Positions 42,234 through 49,049 of a stretch of DNA of 64,000 nt are shown here, piece after piece. The position numbers and the translations under genes are program-made. The notes beneath the pieces are model-generated. The model was given only the letters and a program-made list of their open reading frames with translations. It had not been told where the DNA came from and searched no databases. Every line of letters starts with the position of its first letter. The first letter of the stretch is position 1. Source of the stretch: an uncultured Prevotellaceae bacterium (GTDB lineage: Bacteria; Bacteroidota; Bacteroidia; Bacteroidales; Bacteroidaceae). The stretch covers positions 113,372 to 177,371 of the forward strand of contig CADBAG010000008.1 of assembly GCA_902792635.1 (NCBI GenBank), in the 5' to 3' direction.

Positions 42234-43637
42234 ATGGACGGAACGAAAATTAATGAAATCGAGGATTTCGCTGACATCAACGCGAATATCCGAATGTTCG
42301 GCTACGATCCTGTGGCCAACAAGGTGGGCAGGGTGCCCATCTCAGCAGTACAGAGTAAGATACCATATTGTGGCTGCCGCTGGCGCAAGGACAGCTCTTC
42401 GACGGAAGGTGAGCCGATAGGTGACCTGCAGATGCTGGCGCAACTGCCAAGCATCTTAGGCCTTGGCGGCTATCTGGTACAGAACGACCACTCGCGGCGT
42501 AAGCTCGCCTCCGACACGCACTTCAAGTTCGCCAACGGTGGCGCGGCGAAGCTTGATGGCTCTATGGGGCACTACCAGTGGGGAACGGGCATCCCGTTCT
42601 ATTATGCACAGTGGGAAGATGATGTGTTTGACTACGAGGCGGTATCTATGGCTCCGATGTCAGGACGATGGAACTATAAGATACCTGTCTTTAGTATCGC
42701 CTGTTCCGGAGCGTCCGCCCTCGACCGCACGAACAACATCCTCGTGAGTTACTGCAACCGAACTGCACAGTACCGCGGCGGTAACAATGTGGCTGACAAC
42801 GATGCTGCTTGGAATACGCTACTTGGCAAGCCAGTCGTCAATGTACCAGAGAACAACTTGCAGAAATACGCTGAGAAGAATGGTGACAGGTGGGGAGCGT
42901 CGATGTTCCCGGTTATCTATGTCATCGGCATGCTCTGCCGTATCATCTTCCATAACCGTAACATCCAGGCTCCATATAATGCCACACTGACAAAAGACGG
43001 ACTGCGTCAGGGCGGTCTTGGAATGGGCGTAGATAATGTGAATACATCGTTCGGCAATCAATATGCTACGCTTGACATCGATGCTCTTGCCGATAAGGGC
43101 GATGCCACAGGCGTATTCAGCTACGATGTCAAGGATGGCAGCACGGTGAAACTCACTATTAAGAATATCCCGTGCTTCTACGGACTGAAGAACTTTTATC
43201 GTTACCTCTGGATAATGTTGCACGGCTGCAACATCACATACAACGCCGACAAGACTATCAACGTCTTCGCACAACGCATCTGGGATAAGACACCAGTCGT
43301 TACCGATACCACGTCGGGCATGAGGCAGATAGGAACAATACCGGCAATGGATGAAGGCTGGTATTTCGGGAAACGGATGAGTCAGGCTAAGCTGCTGATG
43401 TTCCCGACGCTGTTCGGCGGAAGTGAATCGACTTTCTTCGCTGACGGATTCTATCATAATGGCTTTACCTCCGGCCTTCGCGGCCTTTTGGCTCTCGGCG
43501 CTGCGGGCAGTGGCGGCAATGCGGGCGTTGGGTGTCTCTATGGCAACCATGGTCCCGGGAATGCCTGGGTGGACGACGGGGCTGCCCTCTGCGAAGCAGC
43601 TGAGGACTGGGACACGGAGCCTTTCTGGCAAGCGTAA
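42234..43637 (+). CDS. Diversified tail adhesin (DGR target protein, C-type-lectin-like end)
   Basis: 467 residues. The C-terminal part carries the variable region (about residues 413-454) with the framework GLRGLLALGAA, GGNAGVGCL, GPGNAW and DGAAL, as expected of a C-type-lectin-fold DGR target. The N-terminal part (DGTKINEIEDFADINANIRM) is probably the attachment to the fibre. It should bind the bacterial surface receptor. The template repeat and reverse transcriptase lie directly downstream. Relative to the template, residues T, N, N, N, N, R, N, N, N became A, G, S, Y, H, W, D, D, C. Short tail after the variable region: about 14 residues. Confidence 0.88.
   Translation: MDGTKINEIEDFADINANIRMFGYDPVANKVGRVPISAVQSKIPYCGCRWRKDSSSTEGEPIGDLQMLAQLPSILGLGGYLVQNDHSRRKLASDTHFKFANGGAAKLDGSMGHYQWGTGIPFYYAQWEDDVFDYEAVSMAPMSGRWNYKIPVFSIACSGASALDRTNNILVSYCNRTAQYRGGNNVADNDAAWNTLLGKPVVNVPENNLQKYAEKNGDRWGASMFPVIYVIGMLCRIIFHNRNIQAPYNATLTKDGLRQGGLGMGVDNVNTSFGNQYATLDIDALADKGDATGVFSYDVKDGSTVKLTIKNIPCFYGLKNFYRYLWIMLHGCNITYNADKTINVFAQRIWDKTPVVTDTTSGMRQIGTIPAMDEGWYFGKRMSQAKLLMFPTLFGGSESTFFADGFYHNGFTSGLRGLLALGAAGSGGNAGVGCLYGNHGPGNAWVDDGAALCEAAEDWDTEPFWQA
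43470..43594 (+). other. DGR variable region (VR)
   Basis: 125 bp aligned without gaps to the template 43885-44009. 114 positions are identical; the 11 differences all lie where the template has A (11 of 23 adenines; 0 of 102 other bases). Beyond 43594 the similarity is lost, so the homing initiation site is likely the G/C-rich stretch GGGGCTGCCCTC just before. Confidence 0.92.
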
Positions 43638-43686
43638 GCGGACCACAGCGGACAGCTGCGGACGAAAGGAAACAAAGCACACCAGC

Positions 43687-43750
43687 CGTGCCCCCAAAGG
43701 GCACGGCTCCGCCACGAGGAACGAGTGGCGGCGAAGCCGCAAGGGGGTAT
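43687..43750. terminator. Hairpin cluster after the adhesin gene
   Basis: GCCGTGCCC-CCAAA-GGGCACGGC near 43687-43709, then GCCAC...GTGGC and GCGGC-GAA-GCCGC. The perfect 9-bp first stem could serve both as terminator and as the structure downstream of a VR that assists target recognition in DGRs. Confidence 0.6.
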
Positions 43751-43804
43751 CTTTGCTTTTCGTTAACTATATTATTTGCAACAACAGATAAAATAAAATC
43801 GTTC

Positions 43805-43840
43805 TTTGACATGCTGTTTCACGGAAAAGTTGTAATTTTG
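43805..43840 (+). promoter_or_regulatory. Probable promoter of the template RNA
   Basis: TTTGAC at 43805-43810 and TAATTTTG at 43833-43840, 24 bases apart (slightly longer than the usual 19-21), followed by CAAACG. Transcription would start near 43847, just before the template repeat. Confidence 0.55.
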
Positions 43841-43884
43841 CAAACGCAAGTCGGAAATTCCACTTGCAGGCGGATTTCCTCAGC

Positions 43885-44009
43885 TCCGGCCTTCGCGGCC
43901 TTTTGGCTCTCGGCACTGCGAACAATGGCGGCAATGCGGGCGTTGGGTGTCTCAATGGCAACAATGGTCCCGGGAATGCCAGGGTGAACAACGGGGCTGC
44001 CCTCAACGA
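43885..44009 (+). ncRNA. DGR template repeat (TR) within its RNA
   Basis: The 125-bp template matching VR 43470-43594. Its 23 adenines lie mostly in AAC/AAT codons in the target frame (TANNGGNAG, GCLNGNNGPGNARVNNGAAL), the usual design that allows many substitutions. The non-coding RNA probably runs from about 43847 to the RT start at 44216; the 200 bases between TR and RT would hold the priming and spacer structures. No accessory Avd gene is evident between them. Confidence 0.9.
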
Positions 44010-44215
44010 TACTTATAACTTCGAGACGAGGAATGAGCCTTCCCCATTGGGAAAACACATAGAAAGATGGCGGCGAGACTCGTAGCCTATAGCGTGAGCG
44101 TCATACCCGTCGTGCAGGTATTGCAGACTGCACAGCAAACACAAGGTGCGTCCTGCACCGATAGACCCCGACACAAGATCCCGACAAACTTACAATTCAA
44201 TCCAAAGAACCCATC

Positions 44216-45466
44216 ATGAGACGTATCCATGACTTGGGAACGGATGCTACGCCTGCGAATGTACGCTGCGCATGGGACAGCTTCTCCGACGGCAAGAACC
44301 ACCGCAAGAATATCAAGCGGTATGAAAAATGCCTTGAAGAGAATCTTAACCGTGTCCTGCGCGAGTTGGATGATGAGTCGTGGCAACCGTCCCCGTATAT
44401 AGAAAAAAGGGTCTTCGAGCGAAAGCCACGCAAACTTGCTAAGGCGCCCATCGAAGACCATGTGCTGGAAGCTGCCGCCGTGCGGCCCTACGAGACAAGC
44501 CTGTATGACTACATCGCCTGGCAGGTGCCGGCCGTCCGCCCGAACATGGGACAGAAAGCCTTGCTTCGCTCAATACGCAACGAACTTTTTGCTAATACGC
44601 AGCAAGAATGCATGTATTATCTGTCGATGGACGCTCACCATTACTTCCCGCTCATGGACCATGCTATCCTCAAAAGGCAGATTTCACGCAAGGTGAAACC
44701 GGGAAGGCTACAGAGAGTTCTCTATAAGATTGTTGATAGTTACATGCACGGCGCACCGCTGGGCATCAAGGTAAGCCAGATTTTCGGACAACTCTACCTT
44801 GCCGACTTCGACAGGCTTGCCATGCGGTTCTTTGATATTGGCATGGATCAGGACAAACTGGCTCTTTGGACGAGAAAGTACATCGAGGCGAGGATTGTGA
44901 CGGCATCCACGCCAGAGGATTATGCCGACCTGTGCAAGGGACCTGCCTTTCTTGCTGAGAAATTCAGGAGGTACGTCGAGGACGGTCTGCCGCATTATTC
45001 CCGATTCGTTGACAACATCATTATCAGGCACGCTGACAAGGCCGTGCTCGGTATTGTGAAGGTTCTTGCCATCATGATCCTGGCAAGGGACTATCACGTC
45101 ATTGTCAACAGGGACTACAATGTCCGGCCTACATGGACGGGTATTCGTATTGTGGGGTATGTTTTCTATCACGACCGCGTAATGCTGGGTAAGCGCAATA
45201 AACAAGACCTCTGCCGGCACGTGGCCAGACTTTTCAAACAGGGTAAGTCGGAAGAGGAGGTGCGCGTGGCGCAAGCATCACGTTTCGGCTATGCAAAACA
45301 TGCTGACTGTATTCATTTATTCAAAAGTATAGGAATGGAAAATAGCTTAGGAAAGATTATCAAACGACGTCGCATCAAGGCTCCTTTTCAGGGGATGGTG
45401 TCAACGCAGAAAGTGAAATTCTCATCAATCTGCAAAATGTTATTAAATGTTAACGGGGGGGGGTGA
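44216..45466 (+). CDS. Reverse transcriptase of the diversity-generating retroelement
   Basis: 416 residues. Motif A is YLSMDAHHYFPLMDH (Asp139). Motif 4 is GAPLGIKVSQIFGQLYL, with the SQ pair (187-188) that marks DGR enzymes. The catalytic motif C reads SRFVDNIIIRH, so the usual Y-x-D-D is F-V-D-N (264-267). About 75 residues separate motif 4 from motif C, more than usual, indicating an insertion. The role is to copy the TR RNA into adenine-mutated cDNA. The gene ends in a run of nine G that codes GGG before TGA and overlaps the next gene. Confidence 0.9.
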   Translation: MRRIHDLGTDATPANVRCAWDSFSDGKNHRKNIKRYEKCLEENLNRVLRELDDESWQPSPYIEKRVFERKPRKLAKAPIEDHVLEAAAVRPYETSLYDYIAWQVPAVRPNMGQKALLRSIRNELFANTQQECMYYLSMDAHHYFPLMDHAILKRQISRKVKPGRLQRVLYKIVDSYMHGAPLGIKVSQIFGQLYLADFDRLAMRFFDIGMDQDKLALWTRKYIEARIVTASTPEDYADLCKGPAFLAEKFRRYVEDGLPHYSRFVDNIIIRHADKAVLGIVKVLAIMILARDYHVIVNRDYNVRPTWTGIRIVGYVFYHDRVMLGKRNKQDLCRHVARLFKQGKSEEEVRVAQASRFGYAKHADCIHLFKSIGMENSLGKIIKRRRIKAPFQGMVSTQKVKFSSICKMLLNVNGGG

Positions 45467-45872
45467 ACCACATACGTGGAATAAGAAAATCTATCTCGTT
45501 GACTATCTCATCGAGGACTCGAAGATTGAGAAGAAGCAGGTATCAGTGAAGGTACAAGATTCCAACGGTCAGATTCGGGATGTGCTGCAACAGCAGCCGG
45601 GCAAGGTGCTTGCCATCCGCTTCAAGAAGATTATTAAGACCGAGGAGAGGACCAGCGAGAGCGGTGAAGTCTATGAACACTATGAGTTTGAGAAGCTGCG
45701 CGACGCGCAGGGCAATCCCACGCTCGTCGATGCGGAATATTACAGCTACACCGGCTCGAAGATTCTCATCGACCAGGCGTTGAATGACTTCTCGAAAGAG
45801 GATCTGCCGAGTCCTACCGTGGTACAGCAGTTTCAGGGTAAGAACGGACAGACATTCTTTAAATTTACATAA
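45447..45872 (+). CDS. Hypothetical protein overlapping the RT gene end
   Basis: 141 residues if started at the ATG 45447, which lies inside the RT gene and reads through the G9 run in another frame. Beta-rich after the first 20 residues (WNKKIYLVDYLIEDSKIEKK). It does not look like the helical Avd accessory protein. One G fewer in the run would join it in frame to the RT. Alternatively translation starts at some codon after the run. Function unknown. Confidence 0.6.
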   Translation: MLTGGGEPHTWNKKIYLVDYLIEDSKIEKKQVSVKVQDSNGQIRDVLQQQPGKVLAIRFKKIIKTEERTSESGEVYEHYEFEKLRDAQGNPTLVDAEYYSYTGSKILIDQALNDFSKEDLPSPTVVQQFQGKNGQTFFKFT

Positions 45873-45883
45873 ATACAAGAGCT

Positions 45884-46279
45884 ATGAGTGAACTACACAA
45901 GGCTGTTTACAGAGAGCAGCGCACAATTATGAAGTACGATGAGGGTAGAGTGATGCTCTATCCAAATGAGACGGTCATCGAGAACTATCAGCCAGAGAAA
46001 CAGGAAGGAGCCGAGAACGCACCTGCACCGTTCAAGGCCTATCAGTACGAGGGCGAGGAGAACGACGGCGGCTATATTCGCGAGTGCCCGGACATCACCA
46101 ACCTGCATGACGTGGCCAACGCCATCATGCGCACGAAGTATGAGCTAAGCGAGGAACTCGCACTGCAGCGCCACTACCAGACCTCCCCGGAGGAGTATGC
46201 AGAGAAGTGGAAGGAGTACTGCACATTCGCCGACGCTGCGGCAGACAAGGCCCGCCAATGGCTGGGCATCAAGGGATAG
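45884..46279 (+). CDS. Hypothetical phage protein
   Basis: 131 residues, acidic, with Tyr/Pro-rich text in the middle (ETVIENYQPEKQEGAENAPA) and a helical C-terminal half ending LALQRHYQTSPEEYAEKWKE to WLGIKG. Unknown. It ends the DGR-side transcript; a terminator follows. Confidence 0.58.
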   Translation: MSELHKAVYREQRTIMKYDEGRVMLYPNETVIENYQPEKQEGAENAPAPFKAYQYEGEENDGGYIRECPDITNLHDVANAIMRTKYELSEELALQRHYQTSPEEYAEKWKEYCTFADAAADKARQWLGIKG

Positions 46280-46300
46280 CTTTTCCATTCCATCTATATT

Positions 46301-46373
46301 CAGTACGGCATTATGGCCCAGACGGTGGCTGTGGTGCCGTATTTTTATGCCCGTACCATATTATATATCTTTG
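46301..46373 (+). promoter_or_regulatory. Terminator followed by the lysis-cassette promoter
   Basis: TACGGCA near 46302 pairs with TGCCGTA near 46335, followed by TTTTTA: an intrinsic terminator. The box TATCTTTG at 46366-46373 then starts the lysis genes, 24 bases before the holin ATG. Confidence 0.7.
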
Positions 46374-46397
46374 CCGTGTAATCAATAAACAGCAGTT

Positions 46398-46664
46398 ATG
46401 ACACCGGACACGAAAGAAAAGATACAGTACTCCACGGCAGTGATTATGATTGTCTCCGCCGTGGTCCTCGCCTTTATATGTTTCTTCCTGAACCATTACA
46501 AGATTGAGGACTCTGTGCTATGGTATATTGCCCAGGCACTTGTATACGCTGCTTCCATTTTCGGCATCTCGCTCGCCATCAATACAAAGATGGGACAGGT
46601 GAAGAACGATGTGAAGCAGTATGTGGATAAAGAACTAAACAAACATAGCAATGAGAAAAATTAA
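46398..46664 (+). CDS. Holin (probable)
   Basis: 88 residues with two membrane helices (STAVIMIVSAVVLAFICFFL and SVLWYIAQALVYAASIFGIS) and a charged C-terminal tail (NTKMGQVKNDVKQYVDKELN). Small size, position directly before the amidase, and the 14-base overlap with it support a holin that releases or times the endolysin. Confidence 0.78.
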   Translation: MTPDTKEKIQYSTAVIMIVSAVVLAFICFFLNHYKIEDSVLWYIAQALVYAASIFGISLAINTKMGQVKNDVKQYVDKELNKHSNEKN

Positions 46665-47103
46665 TCTGATTGTAGTACACTGCACCGCCACACCCGAGGG
46701 GCGTGACGTGACCGTGGCCGACATCGACCGGATGCACCGGGCCCGCGGCTGGAAGAAGATAGGCTACCACTACGTGGTGTATCGTGACGGCAGCGTCCAT
46801 GAGGGCCGTCCCGTTAACGAGGTGGGCGCTCATGTGTATGGTCACAACGCCAACAGCATCGGTGTGGTGTATGTCGGCGGTGTGGCCAAGGACGGCAAGA
46901 CCGCTAAGGACACGCGCACACCGGCCCAGCGCAGAGCCCTCACCGACCTGCTGCGGAAGCTCAAGAAGCAGTACCCCGGAGCCCGTATCTGCGGCCACCG
47001 CGACCTCTCGCCCGACTTGAACCACGACGGAAAGATAGAACCTGCGGAGTGGGTGAAGGCCTGCCCATGCTTTAATGCGGAGGAGGAGTATGAAAAACTA
47101 TAA
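46651..47103 (+). CDS. N-acetylmuramoyl-L-alanine amidase (endolysin)
   Basis: 150 residues of the T7-lysozyme/Amidase_2 type. Zinc ligands are expected at His10 (VVHCTATPEG), the later His in ICGHRDLSPDLNHDGKIEPA and Cys in ACPCFN. The segment GYHYVVYRDGSVHEGRPVNE is the family core. It cuts the bond between muramic acid and the peptide stem at lysis. Signal peptide absent, so it needs the holin. Confidence 0.9.
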   Translation: MRKINLIVVHCTATPEGRDVTVADIDRMHRARGWKKIGYHYVVYRDGSVHEGRPVNEVGAHVYGHNANSIGVVYVGGVAKDGKTAKDTRTPAQRRALTDLLRKLKKQYPGARICGHRDLSPDLNHDGKIEPAEWVKACPCFNAEEEYEKL

Positions 47104-47665
47104 GAACACTCTCTTGTCGCTCCTTGCCGTCATCCTGGCCGCCGTCGGCGTTATCCTTGCATGGAATGACTTGCACAAAAACAAACAGAATGTGGAAGTG
47201 CTGAGGACGCAGCTCGCCCATGCCCAGACAGAACCGCTTATCCAACACGATACGATTCGCGACACAGTACCTGTTGCCACCTCTACGGCCATCCCTATGG
47301 AGCGCAGCACGTATAAGAACGAGCTGGCGGACAAGCAGCTCATCAAGGAACTCCGGCTGAAGCTCGGACAGATAGAGGCGCAGCAGATGAGCGGCACCGC
47401 CATCCACGACACCGTGAGACTGAAGGCGAAGACCTGCAGCCGCTATGAGTATGCCGACCGATGGGCACACTTCACACTGAGCATGAAGCCGCCCGACACG
47501 ACACTTGCATATACGGTCAGCGACTCGGTGCTGACACTTGTCTATCGGGAGTATAAGCACAAGTTTCTGTGGTGGCGATGGGGAACGAAAGGGTACAAGG
47601 TGAAAGTTGTGAACTTCAACCCCCACGCCACCATCAGGTACAACCAGTATATCAAGGTAGAGTGA
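47090..47665 (+). CDS. Spanin-like / Rz-type membrane-anchored protein
   Basis: 191 residues from the ATG at 47090, after GGAGGAGG; an earlier ATG at 47075 is possible. An N-terminal membrane helix (TLLSLLAVILAAVGVILAW) is followed by a coiled-coil arm (NKQNVEVLRTQLAHAQTEPL) and a beta-rich end. This matches inner-membrane spanin-like proteins after amidases in Bacteroidota phages. It overlaps the amidase gene by 14 bases. The outer-membrane partner is not recognised. Confidence 0.65.
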   Translation: MKNYKNTLLSLLAVILAAVGVILAWNDLHKNKQNVEVLRTQLAHAQTEPLIQHDTIRDTVPVATSTAIPMERSTYKNELADKQLIKELRLKLGQIEAQQMSGTAIHDTVRLKAKTCSRYEYADRWAHFTLSMKPPDTTLAYTVSDSVLTLVYREYKHKFLWWRWGTKGYKVKVVNFNPHATIRYNQYIKVE

Positions 47666-47666
47666 T

Positions 47667-48176
47667 ATGGCTCAGGAAACCATTTTCAATGCCTTCGACT
47701 ATTTCGAGAAGATAGGCAGGCAGAATAAACTGGCTGCGGAGCAAGGCTTCAGGGTGGGGCGCTGCTCCGGCATCGGTGGCATGCAGGACATGATGGCCGA
47801 CTTCCGCAAGTCTGCCAAGTATATCCTCGTTGACGATACCACCTCACAGAACACCTTCTCCAACGGAGTGAGTTTCTTTCGCAAGGATGTCTATACCGTC
47901 TTCATCGTCGCTCCATACCGTATCGACGACATGGCTGACCGCGAGAAGCAGCTGAATATCTGCCGTACCATATTCAGGCAGATGCACTCCCGGCTCATCC
48001 ACGACCGCGATGAGATGACATACGGTGATTCGCTGGAATATATGCAGGTGGAGCGTATCTACAGCAATGAGTTTCCGCAATATCTGATGTCAGGTGTTAC
48101 GGGACTCTATTTCATGGTGGAGAACGAGGAACCAATTGATTTGACTTATGACAGCGGACAATGGACTGAGGGGTAA
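47667..48176 (+). CDS. Phage minor structural protein (tail completion type)
   Basis: 169 residues, alpha/beta, one base after the spanin-like gene. The text ADREKQLNICRTIFRQMHSR with VERIYSNEFPQYLMSGVTGL is reminiscent of tail terminator or neck proteins. It overlaps the next gene by 29 bases. Assigned by position. Confidence 0.52.
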   Translation: MAQETIFNAFDYFEKIGRQNKLAAEQGFRVGRCSGIGGMQDMMADFRKSAKYILVDDTTSQNTFSNGVSFFRKDVYTVFIVAPYRIDDMADREKQLNICRTIFRQMHSRLIHDRDEMTYGDSLEYMQVERIYSNEFPQYLMSGVTGLYFMVENEEPIDLTYDSGQWTEG

Positions 48177-48675
48177 TATCACCGAGCAGGATCGTGAGCA
48201 GTACGAGCAGCGGTGGACGGACTTCATGGTGAAGTTCTGGCAGGAGAAGATGATGAAGTTCTCGCCGCCGGTATATGATACTGGTGCCTTGTATCATTCA
48301 CTTATTGGTGTGCTGCATCCCGGTACCCCTACCACCATAGAGCATCACTTCTTGGAGTATGGTATCTATGTGGCCGCCGGTACTGGTAATGGTTATCGCC
48401 GTGGCAATAGCGGAAAGGACGACGACAACGGCCTGCAGTTCTTGCGTGGCAAGAAGTGGAACAAAGGTAAGGGGCATCGCCAGCGGCGCGACTGGTTCGC
48501 CAAGAAGTACCTATATAGCACCCACCGCCTGAACGACTTCGAGGCTCAGTTCTATGGCGATGCCTACCAGGGTCTGCTCTCCGATGCCCTCGCTGCCATG
48601 TTCGGCGATACCACGGCACTGGTCATGCATAACGGAGGAAACAGGAATGCGGCAATGTCGTTGGGAAATTTGTAA
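48148..48675 (+). CDS. Phage neck/head-completion protein (gp10-like, tentative)
   Basis: 175 residues. KFSPPVYDTGALYHSLIGVL resembles the part of HK97-gp10-type proteins where a substrate-like loop lies near PxDTGxL. Basic middle (LRGKKWNKGKGHRQRRDWF). Likely involved in head-tail joining. Overlaps the preceding gene. Confidence 0.52.
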   Translation: MTADNGLRGNITEQDREQYEQRWTDFMVKFWQEKMMKFSPPVYDTGALYHSLIGVLHPGTPTTIEHHFLEYGIYVAAGTGNGYRRGNSGKDDDNGLQFLRGKKWNKGKGHRQRRDWFAKKYLYSTHRLNDFEAQFYGDAYQGLLSDALAAMFGDTTALVMHNGGNRNAAMSLGNL

Positions 48676-48773
48676 CTTCAGTAGCTTGTTGATTTTAATA
48701 ATAAAAACAGCCATTAAAATTTGGAAGTATCAAAAAATATCATTATATTTGCCGTAGAAAAGCAGATTAGAAT

Positions 48774-48986
48774 ATGATAATAGAAATTTTCTTCATATAT
48801 ATAATGGTTGTTTTGGTGGCCGTAATCATTAAGGCAATCGGTAAAGTTGGGTCAGGAAATCCACCCTGCAAAAGTTTTGAAGATCTTAAAGAACAAGTAA
48901 GAAAGAACAGAGAAGAGACCAGGGAATTGAAAGCAAAAATTAAGGCAGCTGGATTAGATACTCTTTTCCCAAGAAAAGCGAAATAG
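48774..48986 (+). CDS. Small membrane-anchored phage protein
   Basis: 70 residues: one N-terminal membrane helix (FFIYIMVVLVAVIIKAIG) and a charged coiled-coil tail (FEDLKEQVRKNREETRELKA). It has its own promoter-like box (TATATTTG near 48744) and is AT-rich compared with its neighbours. Unknown; might be an exclusion or lysis accessory protein. Confidence 0.58.
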   Translation: MIIEIFFIYIMVVLVAVIIKAIGKVGSGNPPCKSFEDLKEQVRKNREETRELKAKIKAAGLDTLFPRKAK

Positions 48987-49008
48987 CGTATTTTTACCGC
49001 TACATTTT

Positions 49009-49049
49009 AAATGCTACTTTTGGAGTAAAATCTAAAAGTAGCATTTTTT
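49009..49049 (+). terminator. Strong hairpin with U-tract abutting the tape-measure start codon
   Basis: AAATGCTACTTTT (49009-49021) and AAAAGTAGCATTT (49034-49046) form a perfect 13-bp stem with a 12-base loop. The U-run ends at 49049 and the tape-measure ATG is 49050. No ribosome site can lie outside the hairpin. Confidence 0.75.

Noticed and set aside
45447-45872. The ORF after the RT as an Avd accessory protein of the retroelement
   Set aside because: Avd proteins are short four-helix bundles; this protein is beta-rich and acidic. The accessory factor is not identified here.
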